The notes under the pieces were generated by a model. It was not told the origin of the DNA, did not search any database, and saw nothing but the letters and a program-made list of their open reading frames with translations. Shown here piece by piece: positions 45,543 to 58,290 of a stretch of DNA of 64,000 bases (within the stretch, counting starts at the first letter, position 1; every line of letters starts with the position of its first letter). The stretch is from the NCBI GenBank assembly GCA_946406115.1, contig OX291547.1, forward strand, positions 7,073,001 to 7,137,000. Direction: 5' to 3'. Source of the stretch: Apoda limacodes (Eukaryota > Arthropoda > Insecta > Lepidoptera > Limacodidae). The position numbers were made by a program, and so were the translations under genes.

Positions 45543-45830
45543 TGGGCTCCGTGGCTTAGGGCCGACTGCTGAATCGAGGGGCGTGGGTTCGATTCCCGCA
45601 CTGGACAAACATTTATGTGATGAACATTTGTATTTGTCTTGAGACTGGGTGTTTTCTATGTATAATATGTATGAATAATAATGTAATTATTACAAGAAAA
45701 AATTTATCTATAAATTTGTATTCGTTATCTGGTATCCATAGTGCAATCTTTGGTTAGTTTGGTACTAGCCAGCGACGCGCGGCGCTGTGTAATGACCAAA
45801 AAAATTATTAAATAAAAGGATTTACCCTAT
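45543..45830 (+). repeat. tRNA-derived SINE
   Basis: A tRNA-like head with an A-box-like GTGGCTTAGGGCCG and a good B box (GGTTCGATTCCCGCAC) is followed by a body (CTTGAGACTGGGTGTTTTC, TATCCATAGTGCAATC, TTGGTTAGTTTGG) and an A-rich end. The arrangement matches a common lepidopteran SINE in which a 'GGGTGT' and a 'CACAAGCC'-type module follow the tRNA head. Confidence 0.7.
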
Positions 45831-47777
45831 ACCAAAAAAGAATACTTTTTTTTGTTGTAGAAAATAATATTTTTTTTTAAAGATTAAATACAAAGATAAA
45901 TTTCTATTTCTTAATTTCTTCATAGTGATAATATTGGGCAGTCATCTTAACTTCATATTGATACTATTGTATTTATTTTGCGAAAATAAATAGAAAAATA
46001 CAATTCTTATTTAGTGTGAAGATTTTAGGCACTTATAAATATTAAATACATCATTACGACACTTATCCCCTAGGGTATGGTCAGAGGAATATCAAAGGAA
46101 TCATACATTTCCTATTTGCGTGTACAACAAAAAATCACGTAGCTTGAAAATAAAATCCGGATTTCACACTGTCACCTCAATCCATTTTCAATTAACGTGT
46201 CCAGAGAAGCGTTAACGCCGCGGCAACCCTACACGACACACCCGCCTGGTTTATTAAGTCGTGCTCACACCGAGCTTCATTAAGATTGTCGATTGAGAAA
46301 CTAGTTACGAAAATCCAATTTTATGTTTTTTTGACTTCAACAATACAAAAGTCTTGCAAGACTAGGAAATACATAGCCTTATCTGCGCCCATTTATTTTG
46401 CAGTGCGTATGAATAAGTGTTATGAATGCATAAATACATGAAATAAGGCTGTTTGTTTACATTTTATTGGAAGTAAATAAATTTTATTATTTTTAAATAT
46501 TCAGTCGGCAAGTAAAATTTTGCTAAAACATATTTTGACAGCATAATAAGTTTTTGTCGGCCGCAAAAAAAACACCAGCAATACCTGGGCAACAAGTAAA
46601 TCAAGATTTATATGAAAGTTATATATAATTACTAGTTATATAGTGAGCAGGATTGTCGGTTTGCGCGAGCATAAACAAAGTAAGGTAACCAGGAGCGTAC
46701 CAACGAACTGTTACGTTGTATTTAAAAGTGTCCGAATCAAATTCCGCCTATGTATTTTTGTATGACTTGCAAATCAAAATTAACTTTACTGCTTCAAAAT
46801 CGAAATCACGATTATCTACTCTGCTACTAAAATTGCTGCAGATATATTTTATTTCCTGACATCAATTTCAAGGCTGGAGAAAGTCACTGGGAAGACTTGT
46901 CCACGATCGATAGATACAAAGTATTTAGGTATATTTTTTGGAATATTGTTTTTTGCATTATCATTCATCATTCAATTTATGATTTATTATCTCGTGTAAA
47001 ATTTTTAATGAAAAGAGTTTGGAAGGCGAAACAATAAGGTCAAACCAAATAACTGGGATACTTAAATTGTGTATGAGTATACTTTCATATATGTTATAGC
47101 CATCCCGGCACCAGCGGAATAAAAAAAAAACTAATCGTGCTGAAAAAAATACTTACACTGCAACGGATACATTTGGCAGTGAGCACGATGCTTTAGCGCT
47201 GACGCCAGCCCGCCCAGCGTTATTCAAATATCACACAAACGGGGCGCGAACGTAGGATGCTAATTATTGCGCAGGGGTGCTGCTCCAGAGGTTATCGATT
47301 GTCTCGCTCAACTCCGCTCAACAAATTAAGACATTCAAGATCGCTCAACGATAAAGAAGTTTGAAAGACAGACTGTATACAATAGAGAAGTCTTAATTAA
47401 GTTGTTCGACTAATAAGTTCATTCACACAATCACATAATTTTTTTTTAATACTATATACTATTTTTGTTACACATTACATAGTGTTTTATTGTTACGGCT
47501 TATTTTTTTTTCAAATCATTCGTAACTAATTTTTTGTGTGCCATTAACAATTTTAAATTAGGACTAAATATACCCACCGCAAAAATATAATAATGAAATA
47601 TACTTCAGAGATTATACTTCACCTATAATCAAACAAACCCACATTTCCTGTTTATAATATTAATTGAGATATATTATGTATTTGTGTGTAAAATAGTAAG
47701 ATTTAATGGGTTGTTAATGAAACGTCAAAAACAAAAACGAGTAGCTTGTAGGACAATTTAAAGGTACAAAAGTTAAC
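45831..47777. other. Intergenic DNA, nothing recognised
   Basis: No ORF above background and no repeat family I can name. A locally GC-richer stretch (47185-47300) shows no coding frame I trust. Confidence 0.5.
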
Positions 47778-47781
47778 TTAA

Positions 47782-48101
47782 GGCGCAGTAACTACCAAAC
47801 TAGTGCTGCCAGAAGATATTCTTTATTTCCTCTTCGTACAAAACACATTTCAAAAATGTTGCAAACCAATTATTTAGAGCTAGTGACAAGCAATTTTTAG
47901 AACGTTATACGTCGTTTTTAGAATATACCTTTGAGTCGTAGAAAGTGTTTCTGCTAAAAGTGGCCGTTTTAGCAGAAACTCTATATACAACTCACAGGTA
48001 TATTTCAGGTTCAAATTCATAACGTTCTAAAAATAGCTTATAACTAGTTCTAAATAATTAGTTTGTAAGATTTTTTGCGCTAGTTAGGTAGTCACTGCGC
48101 C
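47782..48101. mobile_element. 320-bp palindromic MITE flanked by TTAA
   Basis: The ends GGCGCAGTAACTACC and GGTAGTCACTGCGCC are inverted copies with one mismatch, flanked by TTAA at 47778-47781 and 48102-48105. The inverted symmetry continues inward (TTTTTAGAACGTTAT and its complement) to a central hairpin around TTTCTGCTAAAA/TTTTAGCAGAAA. The whole element can fold into one long hairpin. TTAA duplications are typical of piggyBac-type transposases, but no transposase is present here. Confidence 0.8.
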
Positions 48102-48529
48102 TTAACCCAACAAATTTACGTCAATGGGTAATAATTAATTTTCTTTGTCTATAATATCCACGCGTGCCAAAATTAAGGTTATGCAATATCTGACATAATA
48201 AGTCAGTAATATCTAATCTTCATCAGTTCAAGTTGTGCAATTTTCTCATAGTTTCGTCTCCGACCGCCTGTTTGATTGATGATTGTGTCTCAGCTGAAGA
48301 TGGATGCTCGCAGCTGTCCGCGTGTGGCTTTCAACCTCGGGACTCTTCCATCAGACCTGGAATTAGTTATTGCGTTTCCCTAAGCACGCATATTTTATTA
48401 ATTATATGGGCTTGACTTTTCGGATTAGACAAAACTTTCGACGAAGATTAGCGACAGGAAAAGCTATAATCGAAACCTATTATTTTTGACTTCATCCTTA
48501 CATATCCACTGTACGTAGGCATAGCTTAG

Positions 48530-50170
48530 CGTGCATTTGAATAAACACCTAAAACTGCCACGCAGTTTGTCATCAGGCCAGGTCTGTCAACAGAAAGCGC
48601 TATCTTTTGCCTTAAGCACACTGTCAGATACTTATTACGAAAGAGAAACACCGGTATATGCGTGCTTTCTTTATATGTCGAAAGCCTTTGACCTAGTTGT
48701 ATATATGACACATTATGGGAAAAACTTAAAAGCAAACAGGTATGCCGACGGAGCTTCTGTCACTGTTTAAATATTGGTACCAGAATCAAATTAATTGGGT
48801 TAGATGGGCTGGATGGAAGAATGATACCTTATCGGACGAGTACAAGCTGGAGTGTGGTCTTAGACAGGGTGGTGTAACATCCCTCAGTCTATTTAATCTG
48901 TATATAAATCAGTTGATCAAGGAACTCAGTATCACCCATGTCGGGTGCCACATGGACGGCACTTGGGTCAACATCAGTTACGCAGATGACATGGTGCTAC
49001 TGGTTCGTTTGATTCACTCCAATACTTGTTGGTAGCTGTGATAAGTACGCGGAAAAACACATACTAAAATATAATTACCAAAATTTTTTTGTTTTACGTA
49101 GGCTGAAAATGGCTCTTATACATTTTTCTGGACTTTAAACACATCGTGTTTATTAGTTGCTTTGCCCTTAAATATTATATAGCCATAGCGAAGAGTATTT
49201 ATTTATTTCATTTTGGTACTTGCAATCATTAAAAAATATTACACATCAAAGATATATAAACAATGAGTACCCATTAAGTAATACAAAAGTATTTTGACCT
49301 ATGTTAATGGAAAAACAGTGTCAACTTCTCTTATATTACCTTATGTAATTTTAAATCATTTCAACTTAAGGTTTTGAAATGATTTTTCTTATAATACTAT
49401 TATTATAAAAATTAATATAAAACAAAATATATATTTTTTAAAACAAGAATAAATATAAAATCAAAATATGATGAATAAAAGGAATACAATGAGTCATCGG
49501 GACACATTTTTGTAAACAATTTATGTCTAAATTTATTTAAGCAGTTATTTGTCAAGTCTACCCCATGTATTTATTAGTATTTGTATTGATACAGCGACAG
49601 AAATAACAATTTCAAGAGCAATTTTTATGTAGTTGAGGTGGTACAAATGCATTTACTTGACGTGAGGGGCGTACGGGTAACCTAGCTTTAGTGATAAAAT
49701 TTTAATAATAGGGTTGGAAAATATATGTTTAAATTTTTTTGAAATACTATTTTTTGAATCAGGAAAAAATGAACCGGAACCTGACACTCTTGTTAAAGTT
49801 GTGACTAAGGTTCAATATTTCAGGCCATATGGTGATACTGAAAGGGAACGCAGGGCATGAGCGGTAATGGCTGATGCTCGATTCGGTGAAAGTCATGCTA
49901 TTTAAATTATTCTGCACCTCATTTAACTCAAGTGGTCTGTAGGTGCGGTAAACTAAAAGGTCCTATGATGCGCTGCTGGTCCAATTTAACAACATATTTA
50001 GGATGATGCGGCGCTATAGCATATGGAATGTTCGCGTGTTGATGGTTCAGCGCCATTATGCGTAAAAAGGACGCGTCTCTGCTTTACCGTAGCCGCTCTA
50101 GCTCCAACATTATCCTGAAGACACTTTCGTCTAGATTTGTCAGTCCAATATCAAGGCATTTACTGTGAAT
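48530..50170 (+). pseudogene. Degenerate LINE (reverse transcriptase and downstream region) with an internal insertion
   Basis: Translation in shifting frames gives 'ACFLYMSKAFDL' (RT block with catalytic D), 'ECGLRQGGVTSLSLFNLYIN', 'HVGCHMDGTWVNISYADDMV' (YADD active site) and 'CDKYAEKHILKYN'. After about 670 bp of unrelated DNA (about 49100-49770) come 'GDTERERRA' and, near 50030-50130, 'GMFACWWFSAIMRKK' and 'SSSNIILKTL'. I recognise this order from lepidopteran non-LTR elements. There are frameshifts and stops throughout, so it is dead. No clade is assigned with confidence. Confidence 0.7.
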
Positions 50171-52700
50171 AGTCACTGGTACGATCAGGTAAAAAAAAAA
50201 AGAAAACACTGCTATAATTTACTAACACAGAATTAAGTATCTTTGTCACTACTAACAATTTATGGACATTGTCTGAAATATTATTTTTTTTATTTATTAT
50301 TTGGTAAACAAATTTATAAGTCACCTCGGAAGATTTCTACTACTAATGTAGATTCGGTAGCCAAATGCCAAAAACTGAACACTTACAATTTCGGCATGTC
50401 CGTCCCCCTATCCATCCCATTGTTCGTTCGTCCTTTCGTTCCGTATGTCACAGCCTAATAATTCTACCATCTTACCGGCGGCATACAGTTCTGTAATAAA
50501 ATTGAGAAAAAAATATTTAAGGGTAGCTCTCTCTCTCTCTTTATACCTACAGAGGGACGAAAACATTTGTGTGTCATTCATCAAGTAGGTGTTTTTTTTT
50601 CCCTTATACCTATAAATATTTTGCGATTAACTTCCAAAGTTAAAAATTGTGTCCCTCTTCTAACTTTGTTCCAAATATTTGAAAACAATTACGATAATCG
50701 AGCTTTATCATTACTTTCAACGAAAATTGTTTCTTGCAAGTTTTTTTAGCTAACCTTAACAATTCTCATTCTACGGAACCCTAACCAAATGCGTACCCAC
50801 ACGACAAGCACTTATGTGGTTATTTAATATGTTTGTGTAAAAACATAAGAATAAAAACGCATTATTTGTTTTAATTATTTCTTTATTTTTGGGAAAACCA
50901 TACATAATGTGGTGAAACGGTATTATAAAGTATATCACTTCGGTTAAAACTAGATGGCGGTGTACAAAAATTAAATGCGGTATTGTTATGTATAAACAAC
51001 ACCCTTATTTATATTTTATTCATTAATATTACTATTATTGCGAATATCTGAAAAACAAATTTTTTTGAAAAGTCAATCTTGCCTAAGATAGGCTTCATTT
51101 TCATACTATACGTCCGTCCTCACGAATTTTGAGCTCTTTTTATATGACCGTACTCATATATGATTTATTTTTGGCATCTTTTAACGGTTTGTCTTTTCCA
51201 GCACAAGTACGTAATTTACAATCTACGATTTTGTCGTAAATTAAATTAAATTTTGTTAACCTCAAAGGGGGCTATGGGCATGAAGTTTATAATAATAAAT
51301 ACGTTTCAGACTGTACTACATATATAATGAAAAGATTTGTGCAAGTCTAATTTTTTTTAAGATAACTTTTTGATAAGTATAATAGCTACGTGTTTTTTAA
51401 GGTTTAATATATAAATATAGTATATCGGAACTTAATCCATTTAGGGTTAAGAGTGGTGTGATTGGTTTTCTACAGTCTTCAAAATTCAAGAATGAACAAT
51501 ACCAATGGTTTTATCAAATGAGTAGGTACAATTAATACAGTCTAAGCAATAAAGAGTGTTACGGTACGGGCAATGGCAGAAACAAAAGCCAGAACAAGAC
51601 GAAAAGGTATTGTATATTATAATTACTGTCATTTAATAAGCTGTTTTGGGGTTCCGTAGTCAAGCAAAAAAACCCTTACAGTTTCGCTATGTCTGTCAAT
51701 CTGTTAATCATTATCTCACAGCCAATTTACACCTATAAAATCTAGAAAGTTAATAATCTGCACTTGCATTGATACTTTTTACACCCGCTACAAAAATATA
51801 CCTACTAGAATATATCTACTGCCTACATAGATGGAAATTACTTTGAAAAATTAAATACTTTCAAAACTATCAAATACTTAAGATATATTATTTTTTGCGG
51901 TCTCAACCTACCTAGTAACTAAAAAAAAAGACGATTTCTGGAAAATTGTTTAAGCACCTACTAATAAAACTCCAAATTGTAAAAAGGTAAATGCATCTAT
52001 TTATGAAATATTTATCTTTTGATATCAAGATTTCTGAAATAAACTTAGTAATATATAATTAAAATGAAAAACTGGGATATTATTTTCACAGCAAAAGTGA
52101 TTTCGCTTGTGCAAAGAGGAAATCTGAGTCTCACAAGGTGCACCCCTTGTACATCTGCTGGGGATGATATTTAGCGAAAAGTACTTTAGCCGAGGAAACA
52201 ACGTAAGGCATGTTATAGATGTGGCTACGAAAGATTATTATGTTCCTTTTTTTGATATACTTTAGTTCTAAAGTACTCTGTAGAGTGCAACAAACTAATC
52301 TAACCCAGTGGTCAAAAATCAAAACTACAGTCGCCATATTGAAATGGTGTGAAATTACGACGACACTAGTGACCTTATAACCTAAGTCAGAAGGTCAGAA
52401 GAGTTTGTTGCACTATATATAATGTTTTTACGACGAAAAGTTATACCTACACTGACCAATAATCACACAGACATAATAAAATCAAAGGTTTGATCAATAA
52501 AAGCAAGCCAAAAGCATGTCACACACGAGACGGTAGATTTTCAACGTTATTTTTAAAAGAAGTAAAAAAACAAAAGTCTGAATGAAAAGGGAAATATATG
52601 AAATGAATTCTTTTGAAAGAGCTTTCCTAACCTTTAAATAAGATTCCTAGAAGGTTGCGATGTAATATAATATATGTACATGCGTGTGTGTGGGTGTATA
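50171..52700. other. Intergenic DNA with decayed GTTCCGTAG repeats
   Basis: Fragments of the lepidopteran repeat with 'GGGTTCCGTAGTC...CGCTATGTCTGTC' occur at about 50350-50470 and 51645-51800. The rest is AT-rich and unrecognised. Confidence 0.5.
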
Positions 52701-53500
52701 AATATATTATTATTCTGTTATTTAGCACCGTTTTGGAAGCATTCACAAATAAAAAATAATAAATAAATTTTATTGTAGACATAAATTACATTTATGTACA
52801 AATCATTATTCGGAAATAGATTAAACTTAAATAAAAAACTAAATGAAATAAAACAAAGTTAAACAAAATCTAAACTAAATAAAGTAAAACTAAATTGGTC
52901 AAACGCATTTTAATACCTCTTGAGATAAAAAAAATGTTGGAGTTTTTTATTCGCACTTCTCAGTAGTTACCATGAGTACTTGACGGTTTATTTCCAACAT
53001 TATTTGTTAAAAAATATTTTATTCGAAAACTTTAACTCAGGTTTAAAATCCTCAAAAGGTTGATCCACAATAAACTTGCGTATCCACGGCTTTAGAATGA
53101 CAGTTTGATTCACTTTACTCGTGTTACACAGAATCAACGCGCCATCAACCTCAGGGGGTGAGTTTGTTACCTACACCTTGTTTGTTATAAACTCCACCAG
53201 ACAATTTTTATGAGCTGTTTTTTAAAAGGTTTCTTATTTGCCTCGTGATCTGTGCTGCTGATGCATCAAATCTTTAAAGTTAATTTTGGCCAAGTTCTTA
53301 TCAGATCTTACTGCAATTTTCCATACACTTTCGATTCACGTGAAAAAATGTGATATCAAATCAAAATATTTGTTTAATATGCTTTATAGGTTCTTCACTT
53401 TAAGTGCAAAACATAACATAAATAAATAAGACTTTTTTTTGTGTATTGTTTAATAATCGCAGTTCAAAACAATTTTCGCCTGGGAATTCGGTTAGTGGCT
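52701..53500. other. AT-rich intergenic DNA, nothing recognised
   Basis: A-rich repeats such as AAACTAAATAAAG near 52830-52900 and no coding signal. Confidence 0.5.
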
Positions 53501-53504
53501 GTCT

Positions 53505-54065
53505 TTTTAGGGTTCCGCAACCAGAGGATGCCAACGAAGCCCCTATTACTAAGACTACGCTGTCTGTCTGTCGACCATTAAAAGGCTCTATCTTTTAGAC
53601 CGAAACAGGTTGAAGCCTAAATTTTTCACATAATATGTGTTATAATAGAGGATTATCTAACAAATAATAAAAAAATTTAAGGAGTGTTAACAAGAAACAC
53701 ATTTTCGTTGTTTATGCTCTATCGTAAAAACAAAAAGACATAAATACTTCAAACTTGCAGTGAAAAATAGTGTAAACTCTTAAGTATAACAACAAATAAT
53801 AAAACAGTCCAAGTGTAAGATGGGCCCAAGCAATTACTATTTTAAATTACCGGTACAGCGCCATCTAGCTTATCATTAAGAGAAACAGTAAAACATTTGT
53901 TTGTTGGAAACGATATTCAAAATCAAGCAGCGTCAGGCTAGGTCAGTACTTGGATGGATGACCGCTTAGCGGCACACTTTTTTTTTGTTTGTGTTTGTAA
54001 AACGTAAATGGTGGTAGGTACGGAACCCTCGGTGAACGAGTCCAACTCGCACTTAGCCGGTATTT
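53505..54065 (+). repeat. Composite dispersed repeat with 5S-rRNA-derived segment
   Basis: The order of modules is the same as at 5995-6510: GGGTTCCGCAACCAGAGG, CTACGCTGTCTGTCTGTCG, GGCTCTATCTTTTAGACCG, then the 5S-like AATCAAGCAGCGTCAGG and GGTCAGTACTTGGATGG (53921-53963), and finally CGAGTCCAACTCGCACTTAG. The 5S part here is closer to the real rRNA than the palindrome copies at some positions (GCAGCGTC, AGTACTTGG). Confidence 0.75.
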
Positions 54066-54535
54066 TAGAGTTTCGCATAAAATTTTGTAAAAAAAAAATA
54101 TTTATTTATTTGTTTTTAGCATTCCGAATTATTATATTATTAATTTAACTTATTAACCGACTTTAAAACCGCATATACTGCAATTGAACAGATATTGGCA
54201 GCAAAAATAGGTAAAAATTGGCATCCGATGTAAAGAAAGAGAGGAAAAAAAATTTAGAAAAAGTAAACCGAACTAATAAGAAGAAATAACTAGTTAATAG
54301 CGCAAATACATAATTAAGAAACACGAAACGAATTAATTATGTAATTATGGCATTTAAGTCAAATACCCTCCGCCCAGAACAACAAATCCAGCGACCCATT
54401 GCTGTAATTAAAGTCATTAGCCCTTTTTTTTCCACATGTGATTCATAAGTAAAAAATTATAGTAATCATTCAAAGAGCTTTTGCTAACAAGACTGTTATT
54501 TGTGTAACAAAATATTGTTGGTAGCTTTTATTATT
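54066..54535. other. AT-rich intergenic DNA
   Basis: Nothing recognised. Confidence 0.5.
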
Positions 54536-54539
54536 AACG

Positions 54540-54790
54540 ATTGCTTTTTAGGGTTCCGTGCCCAAAGGGAAAAAAACGGGACCCTATTACTAAGACTCCG
54601 CTGTCCGTCCGTCTGTTACCAGGCTGTATCTTATGAACCGTGATAGTTAGACAGGTTAAATTTTCACAAAAGATGTATTTCTGTTGCCGCTATAACAACA
54701 AATACTAAAAAAATAGAATATAATAAATATTTAAGGGGGCTCCAATACAACAAAGGTTATTATTTTGCTCGTTTACGCTCAATATTGATA
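54540..54790 (+). repeat. Lepidopteran dispersed repeat (GGGTTCCGTGCCCAAAGGG family)
   Basis: Starts with TTTTTAGGGTTCCGTGCCC and contains CCCTATTACTAAGACTCC, GCTGTCCGTCCGTCTG and GGCTGTATCTTATGAACCG. It is the other orientation of the family at 867-1120. Confidence 0.75.
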
Positions 54791-55620
54791 TATATATTTT
54801 GGAGTAATCATTTCCTAAAGCGTAAAATGATTATTAATTTTGCACAGAGGTTTGTATTACATCGTAATAGAGAGAAAAAAAGGGATTTTGCAAAATTCAT
54901 ACCTTAGTAAAATGGAGGTTAGAAATTTGTATGAAAATCAGTCATTTCTGAACTTAAATTCATACAAATTGGTATTTAGCTTAAGGGGGCTAAATAAACC
55001 CTAATCCTGATTTTCGTGCTGATTCAAGTCAAAAAGCCCAAGAAACTGTTAGTCTAATACGTTAACAAAAAATATCAAGTGATACCTCTAAGAGCCTCGT
55101 TAATATTTTGATTTGAACAGAATTGTATTTTTAATAACTGCTTCTTCAAAAAAAAAATCGCAGTGAGTATCTGATTTTAGAGTTTTCGAAAAACTCTCGA
55201 GAATAGTATAAGCGTCTTAGTTTCTGTTTACGCGTAAAAAAGGTCTTTATTTTTAGCGAGTTTTACCTGCGTGAAAAGTACGTTTTTCCTCAAAATTGTA
55301 GCCTCACCTCGCGCGTGCCCCTGCTCCGTCACTCTGTAATCCCGCGCGAGCCCAGGCACAGTCCATTTTAGGACTTCGTGGAGGTAAGATTGTGCGTCGG
55401 TGTCGGAGCGACTCAATGGAAATTAATAACGATTTTGAAAAGTTTTGCAGTCATTTAAAAATATATGTAATATTGTAAATTCTTAATTTGTTAATTGAGT
55501 ATTCAAAAATACTCAGCAATTTTTTTTAAAAATATTTTCTTTTATGAAAGACTTATAGAAAAGATACGAATTGCTTAATGAGCAATTAATATTACTACCT
55601 ATTATATTGTATTTAGGATA
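54791..55620. other. Intergenic DNA with a GC-rich patch
   Basis: A GC-rich patch at 55275-55410 (CTCGCGCGTGCCCCTGCTCC, CGCGCGAGCCCAGGCAC) stands out but has no recognisable protein in any frame. It may be part of an unnamed repeat. Confidence 0.4.
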
Positions 55621-55629
55621 TTTTTCTAG

Positions 55630-55960
55630 GGTTCCGTAGTCTAATCGCAAAAACGGAACTTTTATAAATTCGTCATATCCGTCCGTCCGTCCAGATGTCA
55701 CACACAACCTTATAGTTCCGTCGTCTTTGCTCCGATTCTAATGAAATTTTACAGAAAAGGTGTCTTGTAAACTGCTACAAAAATAAATTATAAAAAAAAA
55801 AGAAAAAAAATTAGTTATAGAACTTTATAAATAATTCCATGCAAAATTGTTTTAAACCAAATCGGTTTATAGTTTTTTGAGAAATATGCAATAGTTGTGT
55901 TACTACGGCTACGGAACCTTAAATTAATGCGTGTACGACACGTACTTGGTTGGTTTTTTT
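55630..55960 (+). repeat. Dispersed repeat (CTAGGGTTCCGTAGTC...CCGTCCGTCCG)
   Basis: GGGTTCCGTAGTCTAATCG, CATATCCGTCCGTCCGTCC and, at the far end, GCTACGGAACCTT and CGTGTACGACACGTACTTGG mark a fairly complete copy of a common lepidopteran non-autonomous repeat. Confidence 0.65.
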
Positions 55961-56092
55961 TTTATTATCTTACTCAAGATGTGACTTTATATCCGCCTTA
56001 TTGTGATGGTGACTTATATATAAGGCAATACCTACTCACCTAGTTTTGTAATAAAATTAAGACTTTTTTTACAGCTCTTCATATATTTAACT

Positions 56093-56210
56093 GACGGGTA
56101 AAATTTTTGTGGGATGTCGTTAAAGGTTAAAAAAACCTATACCTTTTTTAACCTTTAACGGTGACGGGTAAAATTTTTGTGGGATGTCGTTAAAGGTTAA
56201 AAATAGGTAT
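56093..56210. repeat. Short direct duplication with a hairpin between copies
   Basis: TGACGGGTAAAATTTTTGTG with GGATGTCGTTAAAGG occurs at about 56092 and again at about 56161. GGTTAAAAAAACC and its near complement lie between, so the first copy can also fold into a hairpin. Confidence 0.75.
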
Positions 56211-58145
56211 AGGTTTCTTAGTAGGTTCAATTTTTTATAATTATAAAAAAATAACCATATCTCCTGTAAAGATTTCAAACTAAAAAATCTTAAGCAAATC
56301 GAACTAACAGATAAGAGCGAGTAGGTATCCAAATTTTAATGCAAAAATAAAGTTTTGTATTTTAATATTTTTGAGTAGGTAGGTAGGTACATATTATAAG
56401 TATAAAACTTGGCGCGGCGCGGGTACCTACTTATTGCGCCGCGCCACCACGATATGCTACGCTTGGTGTGCGAGCGTGAAAAGCGAGCAGGAACACAAGA
56501 CATACATATTATACTAGGTAGGTATACGAAAAGGCACGGGGGTTTAGCAGCTATTCGCTATGTCGGCGGCGGCTGATAGCTACGTGTTTCTGGCTACTTC
56601 ATATATGTGTCTATGTTTAGGAATTCATATTTTATATAAATTTGTAATTTCTTTAAAAAGTTGTAGGCTAAGATGCCTAAACAAAACAAAAAGTCTAGTT
56701 TTTCTAAAACTTTAAGGGACTATAATATATTAGCATTTCATATTAATTTAAACTTGTTACTTAGAAAGCGTCTTAATCGACAGACAGCCAGACGGACAAC
56801 AAAGAGATTCTATGAGGGGTCTCCTTTTTCCTTTTGAGGTACAGTACCCCTTAAAAAACAATATTATAAAGTCCCCTAGCGCTGGATAAAAGTGTCCCTG
56901 TAGAGGCAAAAATATTCAAAAAATTTTAAAATCAAAATAAAGTTTTAAGTAATTAAAAAAAGTGGCGTGAGACGAGTGATTTCCACGGCGAGCCGCGTTG
57001 GTGACGGTCTGACGTCGGGACAGGTGCAGTGAAGCGCCGTGGCTACCCGGGTAAATCGTTACTTGTCGCTCGCTTCTTAATCTTTTATCACGGAGACCTA
57101 CTCGTACTTGGGTTTTTAATCAGATTATTTGTATGTACAAACCATATGTTTAAAATGCATGAATACCAGAATACATTGAGATACTCAATATTGAGGTAGC
57201 TAATGTAAATTTTTGATTTAAAAAAATGGGGAAATTTTTTTTAGAGCACAACATTGACACCTGTACATTTTTAATTAGCCCTAATCATTTCTTTTAATTC
57301 TTTCACATTTTATTTTACATTTTTAAGGACTATGTCGGAAAATCCCCTAGCGCCGTACGACACCTCCTAACGCTAGATATAAGGTGCCCTGTAAAACATA
57401 ATCGCGCGACTGCCATAGAGGCAGAGGACGGTAATAAGTTAAAAGTTAACTCTTTGGAATTAATTGTAGCGAGACTACGGAACATAAGATATCAAATCAA
57501 AGCATTTGCGTTTTTTGTCTATAAATCAATGAAGAGGATTGGATTTAAAGGACAAACTAACAAGATTGAAATCACGAAGCCTATAGCCTGAACAGACGTT
57601 TTTAGGTCCTCTGAAAATCATATTTGCGAAAGATGTAAATAGGAGAGTACTTCTTAGGTGTCCGGTACAAGGAGTCTGATTTTTTTTCAAACTCGATTTA
57701 AAAAAATATCTTTTAGAATTATTTTATCTAATAATTTTCCTTAAGACCTTATCCTACTATTTGAGGGGAAAATTTGCCAAAAAAAATACAAAAAGATTAA
57801 TTTTAAGAATTGTATTCAAAACATACCATAGGTTCTTAGATATATTTTAAAAGAGTAAAAATATATGCTATAAAAATTTCAGTTTATCATTACCTTGGTC
57901 CCCTGTTGATTAATATGGCGAAATTATTTACCGATACCTAGATAAATAATATTGACTACGGAATCCTAAAAAGGTAAAAATTTATAGTCTGGCGTTATCA
58001 AGGCCTACTGCGACCGATCTGTACTAAATTCCGTACTAAAAAAAACTTTTTATATCTACTTAATAATCACGGATAAAGATCATGTATAAAGAATAAAAGT
58101 AGTGGCTCTGTGACCTGTACACCTTGCGAGAGTTTTTTTTTTCGC
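56211..58145. other. Intergenic DNA, mostly unrecognised
   Basis: Contains a short GC-rich hairpin (GGCGCGGCGC at about 56411 and GCGCCGCGCC at about 56435) and a repeat fragment near 56780-56850 (GACAGCCAGACGGAC). No gene. Confidence 0.45.
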
Positions 58146-58149
58146 AGAA

Positions 58150-58290
58150 GGGGTGATACATTTTTAAAGGGTCGACAACGCGTGAGTAATGCTCCTAGTA
58201 TTGCAAGCGTCCACAGGCCACGATAACCGCTTAACATCAGGTGGGCGTAAGCTTGTTTGCTACCTTGGTTGTATATAAATACTTGTTTGT
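58150..58290 (+). pseudogene. 3' tail fragment of the CR1/Jockey-like LINE
   Basis: GGGTCGACAACGCGTGAG, ATTGCAAGCGTCCACAGG and AACCGCTTAACATCAGG...GCTTGTTTGCTACC match the 3' end seen at 4555-4655. Confidence 0.65.
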
